Positions 22,774 to 31,355 of a stretch of DNA of 64,000 bases are shown piece after piece (within the stretch, counting starts at the first letter, position 1; each line of letters starts with the position of its first letter). Source of the stretch: a virus. The stretch lies in IMG/VR virus record IMGVR_UViG_3300021376_000030, positions 1-64,000 of that record, one strand, 5' to 3'. The translations under genes and the position numbers were made by a program. The notes beneath the pieces are model-generated. The model worked only from the letters and a program-made list of their open reading frames with translations. It had not been told where the DNA came from and ran no database searches.

Positions 22774-23052
22774 GTGCGTGTTATATTGCGGCTTAAGATA
22801 GAGGAAAAGTATCATACCAGTAAATACCGGTCTGAGACTCAGCATTTAATTGTAGAGACTGTTATGATGGCCATCGATAAATTTAGTCTTGTGGATGATT
22901 TTTTTGAAATGATTGTTGTGACTAAAGATGATTATGTTACTAAATGTTATTTAAAAATGTCAGAAGAAATTTACGAGTATTTTTTGGATTCTTACGGGGG
23001 TAAAAAATATCTGGAAAGAGATTACCAAGTTATTTTTTTAAAAACCGCTTGA
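22774..23052 (+). CDS. Hypothetical protein, GTG start
   Basis: 92 residues, GTG start one base after the previous stop. Alpha/beta pattern (RVILRLKIEEKYH, FEMIVVTKDDYV). No family recognised. Confidence 0.6.
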   Translation: MRVILRLKIEEKYHTSKYRSETQHLIVETVMMAIDKFSLVDDFFEMIVVTKDDYVTKCYLKMSEEIYEYFLDSYGGKKYLERDYQVIFLKTA

Positions 23053-23082
23053 TATTTTATAATTTTCATTTATTTTAAATGT

Positions 23083-23238
23083 ATGCATAACTTTTTAATC
23101 AATGTATTTTTTGTTGGTTGGATTGTTATTCTAGTTGGCTATGTATATTACAATTTTGCTTTCTATCTTACTCGACGTAAGAAGAATGGTGGAGGTGGCC
23201 CACGTTCGCGTGGACGCCCTGCTACTATAAACAAGTGA
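23083..23238 (+). CDS. Tiny membrane protein with RGRP tail
   Basis: 51 residues: one transmembrane span (NVFFVGWIVILVGYVYYN), then RRKKNGGGGPRSRGRP. The basic glycine-rich tail with an RGRP core resembles an AT-hook, so it could hold DNA at the membrane; this is speculative. Too short for standard callers. Confidence 0.6.
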   Translation: MHNFLINVFFVGWIVILVGYVYYNFAFYLTRRKKNGGGGPRSRGRPATINK

Positions 23239-23266
23239 GGTTTAGGGTGACCCTCTTAAGTAAAAA

Positions 23267-23296
23267 CCCTATATTTTTTCGAATACGATAGGGGGC
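23267..23296 (+). terminator. Possible hairpin terminator before tRNA
   Basis: CCCTAT pairs with ATAGGG over a 15-base loop and is followed by GGCTTTT, immediately before the class II tRNA. Confidence 0.4.
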
Positions 23297-23300
23297 TTTT

Positions 23301-23391
23301 GCCTCCGTCGTCTAACTGGTTAAGACCCACGACTTATACTCGTGAAGCTCTAGATTTGGGCGCAATGTAGGTTCGAATCCTACCGGAGGTA
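23301..23391 (+). tRNA. Class II tRNA with UAU anticodon
   Basis: 91 nt: acceptor GCCTCCG/CGGAGGT, D-stem GTCT/AGAC, anticodon stem CACGA/TCGTG with loop CTTATAC (anticodon TAT), a 22-base variable region that can form a stem GCTC/GGGC, and T-arm GTAGG-TTCGAAT-CCTAC. Discriminator A. A long variable arm is the mark of Leu, Ser or Tyr tRNAs, but UAU reads isoleucine AUA, so charging is uncertain. Confidence 0.85.
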
Positions 23392-23433
23392 GAAAAACCT
23401 TGCAAATAACAATAATTCTATTATTATAATTTT

Positions 23434-23583
23434 ATGGCTGGCAAAGGATCAAAACCGCGTAGTTGTTTTAGTAAGAAATTTAAAGATAATTTTGACGCAA
23501 TTGAGAACTGGGCTTCCAAAGAAAATAAAGAGATCAGAAATTATACCGTTAAAAAAGGTAAAAAAATTTACAAATACCCCTGA
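23434..23583 (+). CDS. Small MAGKGSKPR-type phage protein
   Basis: 49 residues starting MAGKGSKPRSCFSKKFKDN, a start shared by many small phage proteins (MAGKGSxPRP), then a helical part (AIENWASKENKEIRNY). Function unknown. It ends one base before the next tRNA. Confidence 0.75.
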   Translation: MAGKGSKPRSCFSKKFKDNFDAIENWASKENKEIRNYTVKKGKKIYKYP

Positions 23584-23584
23584 T

Positions 23585-23657
23585 GGCCCAGTATTCCAAT
23601 GGCAGAGAAAAACGACTTAAAATCGTTCAAGTGTCAGTTCGAGTCTGACTTGGGCCA
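23585..23657 (+). tRNA. Class I tRNA with UAA anticodon
   Basis: 73 nt: acceptor GGCCCAG/TTGGGCC, anticodon stem AACGA/TCGTT with loop CTTAAAA (anticodon TAA), five-base variable loop CAAGT, T-arm GTCAG-TTCGAGT-CTGAC. Bacterial tRNA-Leu has a long variable arm; this one is short, so its amino-acid identity is unclear. It is formally Leu (UUA). Confidence 0.88.
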
Positions 23658-23660
23658 CAT

Positions 23661-23951
23661 ATGAACTCAGATAAATTATTTGAGCAGTTGGAAATTTTGG
23701 ATAATTATTATCGGTGGTCTGTAAAAGAATTAGATAAAATAATAAAGAAGTACATAAAGATAGAGGAAAACCCTGAGTTTGATATATCTAAAGAAGATAA
23801 GCTAGATGCATTGGTGAATCAATTTAATGAACTAGACCGAAGACATAAAGCTAATGAAGCTGTTTTTAGGAAGCTTATATTAGAGTCTAGGCAATATTTT
23901 TTAGACAAATATAATTTAGATATATTGAAAATAGTTAATAAACATTTATAA
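23661..23951 (+). CDS. Coiled-coil protein
   Basis: 96 residues, nearly all helical and charged (FDISKEDKLDALVNQFNELDRRHKANE). Starts three bases after the tRNA. No family recognised. Confidence 0.68.
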   Translation: MNSDKLFEQLEILDNYYRWSVKELDKIIKKYIKIEENPEFDISKEDKLDALVNQFNELDRRHKANEAVFRKLILESRQYFLDKYNLDILKIVNKHL

Positions 23952-23958
23952 TAAACAA

Positions 23959-24141
23959 ATGAGGAAGCTTACCAGGAAACAAATTCGGAAGCTTAAAAAA
24001 GAAGGCAGACTTCGTGATGAGATAGAAATTTGGGTTGACCGTCACAATCATAAGTTAGAGTTGCTTCGTACGTGCGCAAGCTTGATTGCGGCCATTAGTT
24101 CAGCATTAGTGTTGTTTAAAGTAGTATTGCATTGGTTTTAA
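23959..24141 (+). CDS. Small basic membrane-anchored protein
   Basis: 60 residues. A strongly basic start (MRKLTRKQIRKLKKEGRLR) and a C-terminal hydrophobic span (CASLIAAISSALVLFKVVLHWF). The stop and next start share bases (TAATG). Confidence 0.65.
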   Translation: MRKLTRKQIRKLKKEGRLRDEIEIWVDRHNHKLELLRTCASLIAAISSALVLFKVVLHWF

Positions 24142-24542
24142 TGAAAGTTTTTGATCGTATTAAAGAGGTGAGTCTGGCCCTCTTACAAGAGCACCCTGCC
24201 TGTCATAGATGCAGGCATTTTAGTTTTATTTTAGATGGATCACATATACTAAAAATTGGTTATAATAGAAGAAAAACCCACCCTAAAAATCTTTTATATG
24301 CATATAAAAATCGCAGGGGAGAGTTCATGGCCGATCAAATTGGTATTCACAGTGAAATGGACGCAGTAATTAAATTGGGCTATACTGATTGTTCGGGGCT
24401 AACATTGGTAAACACAAGAATTAACAGAAACAATGTGTTTGATATGAGTAAGCCATGTAATGGTTGTTTAGATATGCTTAGAAAATTAAACTTTAGTAAA
24501 GTATTTTATATTGACAATAGCAAGCAGTTTAGACAGCTTTAA
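24141..24542 (+). CDS. Cytidine/deoxycytidylate deaminase-like protein
   Basis: 133 residues from ATG 24141. Zinc site words HSEMDAV (His and catalytic Glu) and PCNGCLDML (two Cys) match the CDA fold. An additional CHRCRHF near the N-terminus is unusual. Substrate could be a pyrimidine nucleotide, nucleoside or a nucleic acid base. Second deaminase of the window with that at 41.7 kb. Confidence 0.75.
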   Translation: MKVFDRIKEVSLALLQEHPACHRCRHFSFILDGSHILKIGYNRRKTHPKNLLYAYKNRRGEFMADQIGIHSEMDAVIKLGYTDCSGLTLVNTRINRNNVFDMSKPCNGCLDMLRKLNFSKVFYIDNSKQFRQL

Positions 24543-25201
24543 TCTTCTGGAAGCGGTAACCCTGGGGGAAGACTTGGTACATTTACCGGAAAAGGTATTT
24601 TCCAGTGATCTACATTTGCATAGACTGTAGGTATCGTTTTTAACCAGTCACTATGTTTTTTGAGTTTAGTTGTTTCTTCCTCAGAAAAATATTCAGGAAA
24701 CTTAGAAAGATATTTATCAATAGTATTTGCGAAGCTTAAAAAACCGTTCAAGGTTGTTTCTCTAGTATTTGCATGTATTCTGTAGGGAAATGAAGCGCTT
24801 ATCTTATTAGTTTCATGATCAAATTTTATTCCAGGAAACGTAATTACAAGACCTATAACCCCTGTACCTTTACTATAAGTAAACGTATATTTTCCTCCCG
24901 GGACATCTTCTTCAAAATCCGGCACATCTTCATTTGTATAATCACCCGTTACAGATGCAGCACCTACAAGATTATCTAATGCATCAACAACTATAAATGC
25001 GTGCCCTGGTATTCTACATTCTTTAGGTACTACAGGCTTTATATCCGTTTTGTCAACAACCCCGTTTATGGTACCGTCTTCTAATGTTACATCAAGTGTT
25101 AGAAATCTATTTCCTGTATAAATACAATTTACAGTATTATTTTTTAAGGTAGTTGTCTTATAAGGTTCGTCTGGCAAAATAAATGTAAATGGCTTATTCA
25201 T
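24539..25201 (-). CDS. Probable tail/fibre-associated protein
   Basis: 220 residues, beta-rich, with PGG/proline turns and a proline-rich end (PFPVNVPSLPPGLPLPE). It begins the leftward structural block and has AATAAATA four bases before its ATG. No domain recognised; the position suggests a fibre accessory protein. Confidence 0.55.
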   Translation of the reverse strand: MNKPFTFILPDEPYKTTTLKNNTVNCIYTGNRFLTLDVTLEDGTINGVVDKTDIKPVVPKECRIPGHAFIVVDALDNLVGAASVTGDYTNEDVPDFEEDVPGGKYTFTYSKGTGVIGLVITFPGIKFDHETNKISASFPYRIHANTRETTLNGFLSFANTIDKYLSKFPEYFSEEETTKLKKHSDWLKTIPTVYANVDHWKIPFPVNVPSLPPGLPLPED

Positions 25202-25205
25202 ATTT

Positions 25206-25213
25206 TATTTATT
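25206..25213 (-). promoter_or_regulatory. Late promoter-like element
   Basis: AATAAATA on the minus strand, four bases before the ATG at 25201. Confidence 0.42.
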
Positions 25214-26246
25214 GTTGAAAAAAGCAAGAGTCACAACATATAAATTTTATTCTGACAGCACCTAACCCTCCTCTATAGCCGCCACTTCTTACATTTACAC
25301 AACTACTATGTGCGGGGCCAGCAAATCCATAAGGAACGTAGGGTAAACAACCGTTTGTTTCATAACACCCACACATTGTTGCACCACTCCAACATTGAAA
25401 CGGTGCCCAGCCATAAGTTGGAAATCTAGAAGCAGCTTGAATTGCATAAAGATAGTTATTAAGACCTTGACCTGACCAATTCGCACCCCCATCAGTGCCA
25501 TTACCGTGTTTATAATGTATAACTGCGGGATCTTCAGATATAGTACCTGCAGGAGCCCATACATGCATTTGTGAGTAACATGCAACAAAATATAACGCAT
25601 CACAATGCATAAAGTTTGTACAAGAGAAACACCCTATACAATTTACATCACCTCCATACGCACATGCAGGCGCCCTACATTGTGCACAAGGTCCTCCTAC
25701 GTTGCCAGTATTACAAATAACACCGCACCCCTCGCCATGTGAAGCAAATTGAGACCCAGGAAATCCTATGCTCAAAAAACAACAAAACGGAGTATAAGAA
25801 GCCGTGTTACACAGGCTTGTTCCTCCTATACCGCCTTCCGCACACATACACCCGTTTGTGTTTCCGCAACAATCGCATGCGCCGGTCCAGCATATTCCGG
25901 TTGGTTCTCCTCTTCCTCTTACATAAAAATCTCCAGAATCATTATTAGCGCATGATAGACCGGGTGAGCCGTTTACAAAAGAATTAGGATATACACAAAT
26001 AGTTTTTTTAGAATACGCTCCAGGATTGCCTGGTATTCCACCTCCACAGCAACACATACGAGCACCAGATCCACCAGAACCCCATATTTCTATTAAAGCG
26101 TTCCCACACCCTGGAGACGGCCAATAAAATCCGCAAGTTAATCCAACCTGGGTTGAAGGGGCAAAAGTCCAAATTCTTCCTCTATCTAAATTGTCTTCTC
26201 TCGGAACAACCTGTCTACGTGTTAGTAATGTGGTTAATGATGCCAT
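25209..26246 (-). CDS. Cysteine/glycine-rich virion protein, copy 3
   Basis: 345 residues. Starts MASLTTLLTRRQVVP, then GNALIEIWGSGGSGARMCCCGGG and GAYSKKT; C-terminus GGYRGGLGAVRIKF. The glycine-rich core with a repeated spacing of Cys is shared with the next two genes. Such glycine-rich structures resemble receptor-binding tips of marine phage tail fibres; the abundant Cys suggests disulphide or metal cross-links outside the cell. TAATG-type close packing with copy 2. Confidence 0.72.
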   Translation of the reverse strand: MASLTTLLTRRQVVPREDNLDRGRIWTFAPSTQVGLTCGFYWPSPGCGNALIEIWGSGGSGARMCCCGGGIPGNPGAYSKKTICVYPNSFVNGSPGLSCANNDSGDFYVRGRGEPTGICWTGACDCCGNTNGCMCAEGGIGGTSLCNTASYTPFCCFLSIGFPGSQFASHGEGCGVICNTGNVGGPCAQCRAPACAYGGDVNCIGCFSCTNFMHCDALYFVACYSQMHVWAPAGTISEDPAVIHYKHGNGTDGGANWSGQGLNNYLYAIQAASRFPTYGWAPFQCWSGATMCGCYETNGCLPYVPYGFAGPAHSSCVNVRSGGYRGGLGAVRIKFICCDSCFFQQ

Positions 26247-27274
26247 TATGATAATAAATATGGGAAATAGGTAAATTTTGCTGCTCCCAATCCTCCTCTC
26301 ACTGCATGATCTCTAACACCGGCGCAAGGAAATCCAGAAAGACCGCCCCACGCTATAGGTAGAGTTTGCTGACATTGTGTTTCTTCTCTACAACCATAAA
26401 ACAAACATGCCCAACAATATGCATAAGGTATTCCTCTTCCGGGAAATCTTGTTAAACCATTTATTGCATGAATCATAGGTATAACTCCTTGACCGGACCA
26501 ATATGAATGACCATTAGTATTTTCAGATGTTACTGCAATAGTTCCGCCCGGCTTAGACGAATAAAGACCGGGCGGTATGCCCATATGATTGATGAAATAA
26601 CATGTATTACATTCGGCTTGACATCCAAAAAAAGCAGTGCACGAAACAGAGCTTCTTATTCCTATATCATTTTCACAATTACACACGCTTACATATGCAT
26701 TTCCATGATTTGATTCAGGATAAGTAGAGCTAATATTACACACTATACCACAGTTTAACCAACAACAACAAAAACAACACGACGGTGTATTACACCAATC
26801 TGAGGCTCTAAAACAGCAATAAACACTACCTCCAGTTAAACAAAATGCTGTACCTCCTAACCCCCCTTGTGCACAAGTACAGCCACAATATGTGCTTCCA
26901 TCACAATTTAATGCACCAGACCAATACCAGCAAGTTGCTTCACTACAGCCTTTAAAACAAACATTATCACAATGACAACCATGGCCTATATTACCACAAA
27001 ATGTGGTTGATGGGTTAACTCTTAAATGTACTTTTGCATATGCTCCTGAATTACCAGCAACTCCACCGCCACAACAACACATTTTTGCACCAGATCCGCC
27101 TGCACCCCACGATTCAAATATTACTGTACCGCAACCTGGTGGATTATAGCACCACGCATAAGGTATATCATAAAACTCTGTACCTGGGCAAAAAACTTGA
27201 ACCTGACCTCTTTCTAGATTATCCTCGTTAGGCACAACTTGTCTACGCGTTAATAATGTAGTTAAGGAAGCCAT
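26246..27274 (-). CDS. Cysteine/glycine-rich virion protein, copy 2
   Basis: 342 residues, with about 38 cysteines by my count (11 per cent), including SCCFCCCWLNC. Same layout as the flanking copies: MASLTTLLTRRQVVPNEDNL, IFESWGAGGSGAKMCCCGGG, GAYAKVHL, and a C-terminal AVRGGLGAAKF. Tandem triplication with clear divergence in the middle points to diversified adhesin tips. Confidence 0.72.
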   Translation of the reverse strand: MASLTTLLTRRQVVPNEDNLERGQVQVFCPGTEFYDIPYAWCYNPPGCGTVIFESWGAGGSGAKMCCCGGGVAGNSGAYAKVHLRVNPSTTFCGNIGHGCHCDNVCFKGCSEATCWYWSGALNCDGSTYCGCTCAQGGLGGTAFCLTGGSVYCCFRASDWCNTPSCCFCCCWLNCGIVCNISSTYPESNHGNAYVSVCNCENDIGIRSSVSCTAFFGCQAECNTCYFINHMGIPPGLYSSKPGGTIAVTSENTNGHSYWSGQGVIPMIHAINGLTRFPGRGIPYAYCWACLFYGCREETQCQQTLPIAWGGLSGFPCAGVRDHAVRGGLGAAKFTYFPYLLS

Positions 27275-28287
27275 TATACACTTATTCTTTCTCTATCAAC
27301 ATAATCTAGATAGGTTATTTTTATATGACCCATTCCTCCCCGGTAGCCTACCCCCCGATAATTTACTACAGATGTATTATCAGGTATAGCGCCAACACCT
27401 GGGGGAAAATATTGTATACAACCAGACATATCATAGCCGTTACAAACCCCGGTATAAGCACCCCAACAAGCTGCAGGAGGAAATCCAGTTGCAGGATTTC
27501 TTGATGCTACATTTAATGCATTTATAAATTGATGATAGCCAATACCTTGAACATTTGCATAACATCCGCCGCACGATCCATTCCAGTCTCTTTGAAATGT
27601 AATTATAGCACCGTCTGTTGATATAATACCTGGAGGTACCGGTACATGGTGAAGTGCAAAACAGTATTCACAACACGGGTTACAACCTAACATAAACGTA
27701 GTACAGCCTACTATGCTGGGGCAATTTATATCACCTCCAAATGCGTTTCCAATCGCTACACTGCTAGAGGTATTGCAAATTATACCACATCCTGGGCCAG
27801 TAAAACATCCCTGCGATCCGCAATATCCAGCTGCAATAAAACAACAATATATACTACCAGTGTTTATACAAAGTGTATTACCGCCGAATCCACCCTGTGC
27901 ACACATACACCCACATGTATTATTTGCACCTGTCCAGCAAATACATGTAGATTCACTACAACCTCGAAAATTTAATGCGGGGTTATTACAAGAGTGACCG
28001 GGCCATCCGCATACATAACTTCCTGCACAAACTTCTATAGTTTTCTTAGCATATGACCCGGAATTACCAGGGGTCGCACCTCCACAACAGCACATCCATG
28101 CCGAGGAGCCACCCGCGCCCCATATCTCTATAATTGCTGTACCATTTCCTGGTGCATTCCAACAAAAATAACACTGCGCATAGGTATATATATTACCATT
28201 TGTATAGCTATGCAGCTTACCCTCTTCTTGATTATTTTCTAATGGTCTTAACTGTCTTTGTGTTAAGAGTTTATTTAACGAGGCCAT
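27274..28287 (-). CDS. Cysteine/glycine-rich virion protein, copy 1
   Basis: 337 residues, the first copy read. MASLNKLLTQRQLRPLENN, AIIEIWGAGGSSAWMCCCGG, GSYAKKTIEV and C-terminal GYRGGMGHIKI. It lies directly downstream of the long fibre gene, 19 bases away, so the three probably make the distal part of, or decorate, that fibre. Confidence 0.72.
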   Translation of the reverse strand: MASLNKLLTQRQLRPLENNQEEGKLHSYTNGNIYTYAQCYFCWNAPGNGTAIIEIWGAGGSSAWMCCCGGATPGNSGSYAKKTIEVCAGSYVCGWPGHSCNNPALNFRGCSESTCICWTGANNTCGCMCAQGGFGGNTLCINTGSIYCCFIAAGYCGSQGCFTGPGCGIICNTSSSVAIGNAFGGDINCPSIVGCTTFMLGCNPCCEYCFALHHVPVPPGIISTDGAIITFQRDWNGSCGGCYANVQGIGYHQFINALNVASRNPATGFPPAACWGAYTGVCNGYDMSGCIQYFPPGVGAIPDNTSVVNYRGVGYRGGMGHIKITYLDYVDRERISV

Positions 28288-28306
28288 AGCATTACCTTTC
28301 TGAGGG

Positions 28307-30985
28307 TTACGCTATACCCACAAGCTTCCAATCTGGAATGCCTCCATCTGTAGGAACAGAATATACTAACATTACCATGGATCCATTTTTGTCTATTTTA
28401 AGAATATTATCTAAAACTCCATCTTGAATGCCGTTAATAGTTACTGTGGGGTGTGCGCTTACAGTAATATTGCGAGTAGCGGCTTGTCTGCCGCCGTCTA
28501 ATATTCTAACTTCCATTCCGTCAGGCATTTCCAGGGGCAATACACAAGTAACTGTAGCTGTTCTGGTGCTAACATTCAATGAATGTCTCATTGCTGTAAC
28601 AGCCAGTATAGTTGTGGTTCCAGATATATCAGGACCTATATTAACTCCGGAAACTGAAGCCCATCTGGCTCCTTGTTGTACAAAACTAAATCTAACCAAT
28701 GTATCGCCAGACAATGGCCCAGTATCATTAGGATCTTTATTATAAATAGGTGGTTTTTCAAAACGAACAATGCCTGTACCGCTGGGTATAATATTTAAAT
28801 CTGTATCAGGATTGGTTGTATAGATTGTGTTGCTACTTAATCTTATTACATTAGTACCAATATAATTGGCAGCAGAAAGAGCTTCAGCAGTAACTGTGCC
28901 AATAACACCAACACCACCAGATACCACTAACGTACCAGTTTCTTTACTGGTTGAATCAATATTTTGAGTCAATCTTAAAAATCTAGCAGATAAAGATTCT
29001 GCAGATAAAGTTCCGGATATATTTGTGACTCCTTTTATAAAATTAAATCCAGAAACTTCATTTGTTCCAACCAGGTAATTAGTACCAGATAAACCTATTG
29101 TACCAGATAGTTGAGTTATGTTATTACTAGTAAATCTGGTTAAAACTTGAGAAGTATTAAATATTGAAGCGGTGCCTGTTAAATTAACCACACTTGTTTG
29201 TTGTGCAGAGAGTATATTATTAATAGATAATGTACTAGTCCAAATTTTACCTGTATTATATTTTAAGGAAGAACTACCAATTATTAATTGATTATTTCCA
29301 TCAACAGTAGCCCCTTTGCCTATTACCAAAACATTGCTTGGTGAACCCACAACATCTGCAGTACTACCAATAATAATATTATCACTTGAGCCTACTACAC
29401 CCTGTCCTGCGTTGTAGCCAATTATAATATTATCATTTCCAGAAGCATTTTTACCAGCTTGATAGCCAAGTAATATGTTATTATTGCCTGTGCTAGAATC
29501 TCCTGCAGCATAACCTATATGAATGTTTTGAGTACCAACAATATTGTTTTGACCTGCATTAGTACCAATAAAAATATTGTTGTTAGCATCAACATTAGAA
29601 TAACCCGCATGGTAACCAATGAAAATATTATCACTTCCAAATTGATTAGACTTTCCTGGATCAATACCTATGAATATATTCTGTAATCCTGCATTTGTGT
29701 TGTTTGTAGAACGACCCAAATACATGGTTTGATTGTCGAAATCAATCTGTAAGTTGTTAATATAGCTAGAAGCACTAATTTCTCCGACAACAGTTAGCTC
29801 TCTATGAGGAAACTTTGTTTTAACTCCTACAACTCCTTTTGGTGATGTGCTCGGGGCTGTAAAAGCATTACCAACATATAGGACATCTACTCCGTCACCA
29901 TCAACAAAGCTTGCAACAGTACCTGCTCCGGGGCCTTGAAATACATATAACGCAGGCCCGTCACCATAATTTACTACACTTAGTGCACTAGTAGTAGTAA
30001 TAATAGTATTTGCAAAATATGCGCTGCCTGCAGCGAAGAAATTACCAAGCACCCGCAAATCATTTGTAACTAATGCCGAACTTAAATATACTAAGTCGGA
30101 AGACAAATAGTCTTTAGTTGTATATCTTGCACTTGTGTCAAACCATGAACTATAAACTGATGACCAGCTAGCACTATTTGTATTAACTGTGGAGTAAGAA
30201 GTTTCCAATTTAGGAAGATATGCATTATCAAATAAATTTTGTATATTTTGTCCGCCGCTATAAAATCCTGTTTGAGTAAATATAACATCAGTAGCACTTA
30301 TAGTCCCGACAACAGTTAAAGTTTCGTTAGGAGCAGTTGTCTTTATTCCAACAGCACCTGTATGAGGCCCAGGAGGTGAGGTGTTACCAATAACCATAAC
30401 AATACCTCCCTCTTTATCCCAAAATTGTGCTACATCATAAAAACCATCTTGTTGAACATATAGTGCTGGTCCTATACCAACATTTACCACACTCAAGGAG
30501 CTTGTTGTGGTAGCATTAGTAGTAATATAATTAAGACCACTTAATGCAGATAATGCTCCAAAAATTAATACATCTCCTAAAACGTTTAGATTACCAGATA
30601 ATTCACCTCCAGTTAATTTAAAATATAAACTACTTGCAGAGGTTTCCGTAAGCCATGTACCACTATTAGTAGCCAATGTTGTGTATGTGGAAACCCAGCT
30701 ACTACTATTTAAATTGACTGAAGTATAATTTGACAAATAGCTTGAGCTATTTGAATTGAGAAAAGTATATGCTGAATCTATAGTACGAGTAGATAAAAGT
30801 CTTCTTGTACCGTTTAAATCAACAGTAAGAATGAATGTTGCACTAATTGGTTTTGCTGAGGTAACTGGTACACCAAAATTAGGCTCTGCATTACGTAGAT
30901 CTAAAAATTGATAGCGCTGGGGATCTGCTTGTAAAGGGGAATTAACCCTTTCCCTGTTGCTTAAGAGAAAAGGAAAATTGCTCAT
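28307..30985 (-). CDS. Long tail fibre protein with adhesin-like beta-roll repeats
   Basis: 892 residues. The N-termin part has Ser/Thr/Asn-rich repeats (SSSYLSNYTSVNLNSSS). Around residues 420-550 there are repeated blocks of NIFIGYHAG, NIFIGTNAG, NIHIGYAAG, NILLGYQAG and NIIIGYNAG, as in trimeric autotransporter heads. C-terminal part is a compact beta domain. No Peptidase S74 domain at its end. Most likely a trimeric fibre. Confidence 0.75.
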   Translation of the reverse strand: MSNFPFLLSNRERVNSPLQADPQRYQFLDLRNAEPNFGVPVTSAKPISATFILTVDLNGTRRLLSTRTIDSAYTFLNSNSSSYLSNYTSVNLNSSSWVSTYTTLATNSGTWLTETSASSLYFKLTGGELSGNLNVLGDVLIFGALSALSGLNYITTNATTTSSLSVVNVGIGPALYVQQDGFYDVAQFWDKEGGIVMVIGNTSPPGPHTGAVGIKTTAPNETLTVVGTISATDVIFTQTGFYSGGQNIQNLFDNAYLPKLETSYSTVNTNSASWSSVYSSWFDTSARYTTKDYLSSDLVYLSSALVTNDLRVLGNFFAAGSAYFANTIITTTSALSVVNYGDGPALYVFQGPGAGTVASFVDGDGVDVLYVGNAFTAPSTSPKGVVGVKTKFPHRELTVVGEISASSYINNLQIDFDNQTMYLGRSTNNTNAGLQNIFIGIDPGKSNQFGSDNIFIGYHAGYSNVDANNNIFIGTNAGQNNIVGTQNIHIGYAAGDSSTGNNNILLGYQAGKNASGNDNIIIGYNAGQGVVGSSDNIIIGSTADVVGSPSNVLVIGKGATVDGNNQLIIGSSSLKYNTGKIWTSTLSINNILSAQQTSVVNLTGTASIFNTSQVLTRFTSNNITQLSGTIGLSGTNYLVGTNEVSGFNFIKGVTNISGTLSAESLSARFLRLTQNIDSTSKETGTLVVSGGVGVIGTVTAEALSAANYIGTNVIRLSSNTIYTTNPDTDLNIIPSGTGIVRFEKPPIYNKDPNDTGPLSGDTLVRFSFVQQGARWASVSGVNIGPDISGTTTILAVTAMRHSLNVSTRTATVTCVLPLEMPDGMEVRILDGGRQAATRNITVSAHPTVTINGIQDGVLDNILKIDKNGSMVMLVYSVPTDGGIPDWKLVGIA

Positions 30986-31341
30986 TAGTTTGCATTAAAC
31001 GCTTCTAATAAAGACAAAACAATATTAACCGCGCTAGGAGCGCTGCAGTAAGCTACAACCCCATCACCTTCTGTGATTAATACCTTGCCTAATGCCATAT
31101 TAGCAGCATCATTTTTTGGTATATTAAAACCGGAGACAAGATAATACAATGTTTTATCTGTAGCGCTAGAGATACCTATGGTAATAGTTTCAGTCGATGA
31201 GTTGGCAACATTAGCACACTGTACACTCAAAATAATTGTAGCTCGTTGATCTGGACATATATATATAGGTATAATATTAGGGGTAAATGTATCAAGAGTT
31301 CCTATATAACGGGTAAATTTATTTAAGGGAATCTGAGCCAT
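30985..31341 (-). CDS. Structural protein of fibre region
   Basis: 118 residues, beta-rich (PNIIPIYICPDQRATIILSV, VLITEGDGVVAYC). AATAAATA lies six bases before its ATG. Stop overlaps the long fibre start, so it is co-translated with it. Possibly a fibre hinge or attachment protein. Confidence 0.55.
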   Translation of the reverse strand: MAQIPLNKFTRYIGTLDTFTPNIIPIYICPDQRATIILSVQCANVANSSTETITIGISSATDKTLYYLVSGFNIPKNDAANMALGKVLITEGDGVVAYCSAPSAVNIVLSLLEAFNAN

Positions 31342-31347
31342 ATAGTT

Positions 31348-31355
31348 TATTTATT
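31348..31355 (-). promoter_or_regulatory. Late promoter-like element
   Basis: AATAAATA on the minus strand, six bases before the ATG at 31341. Confidence 0.42.
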
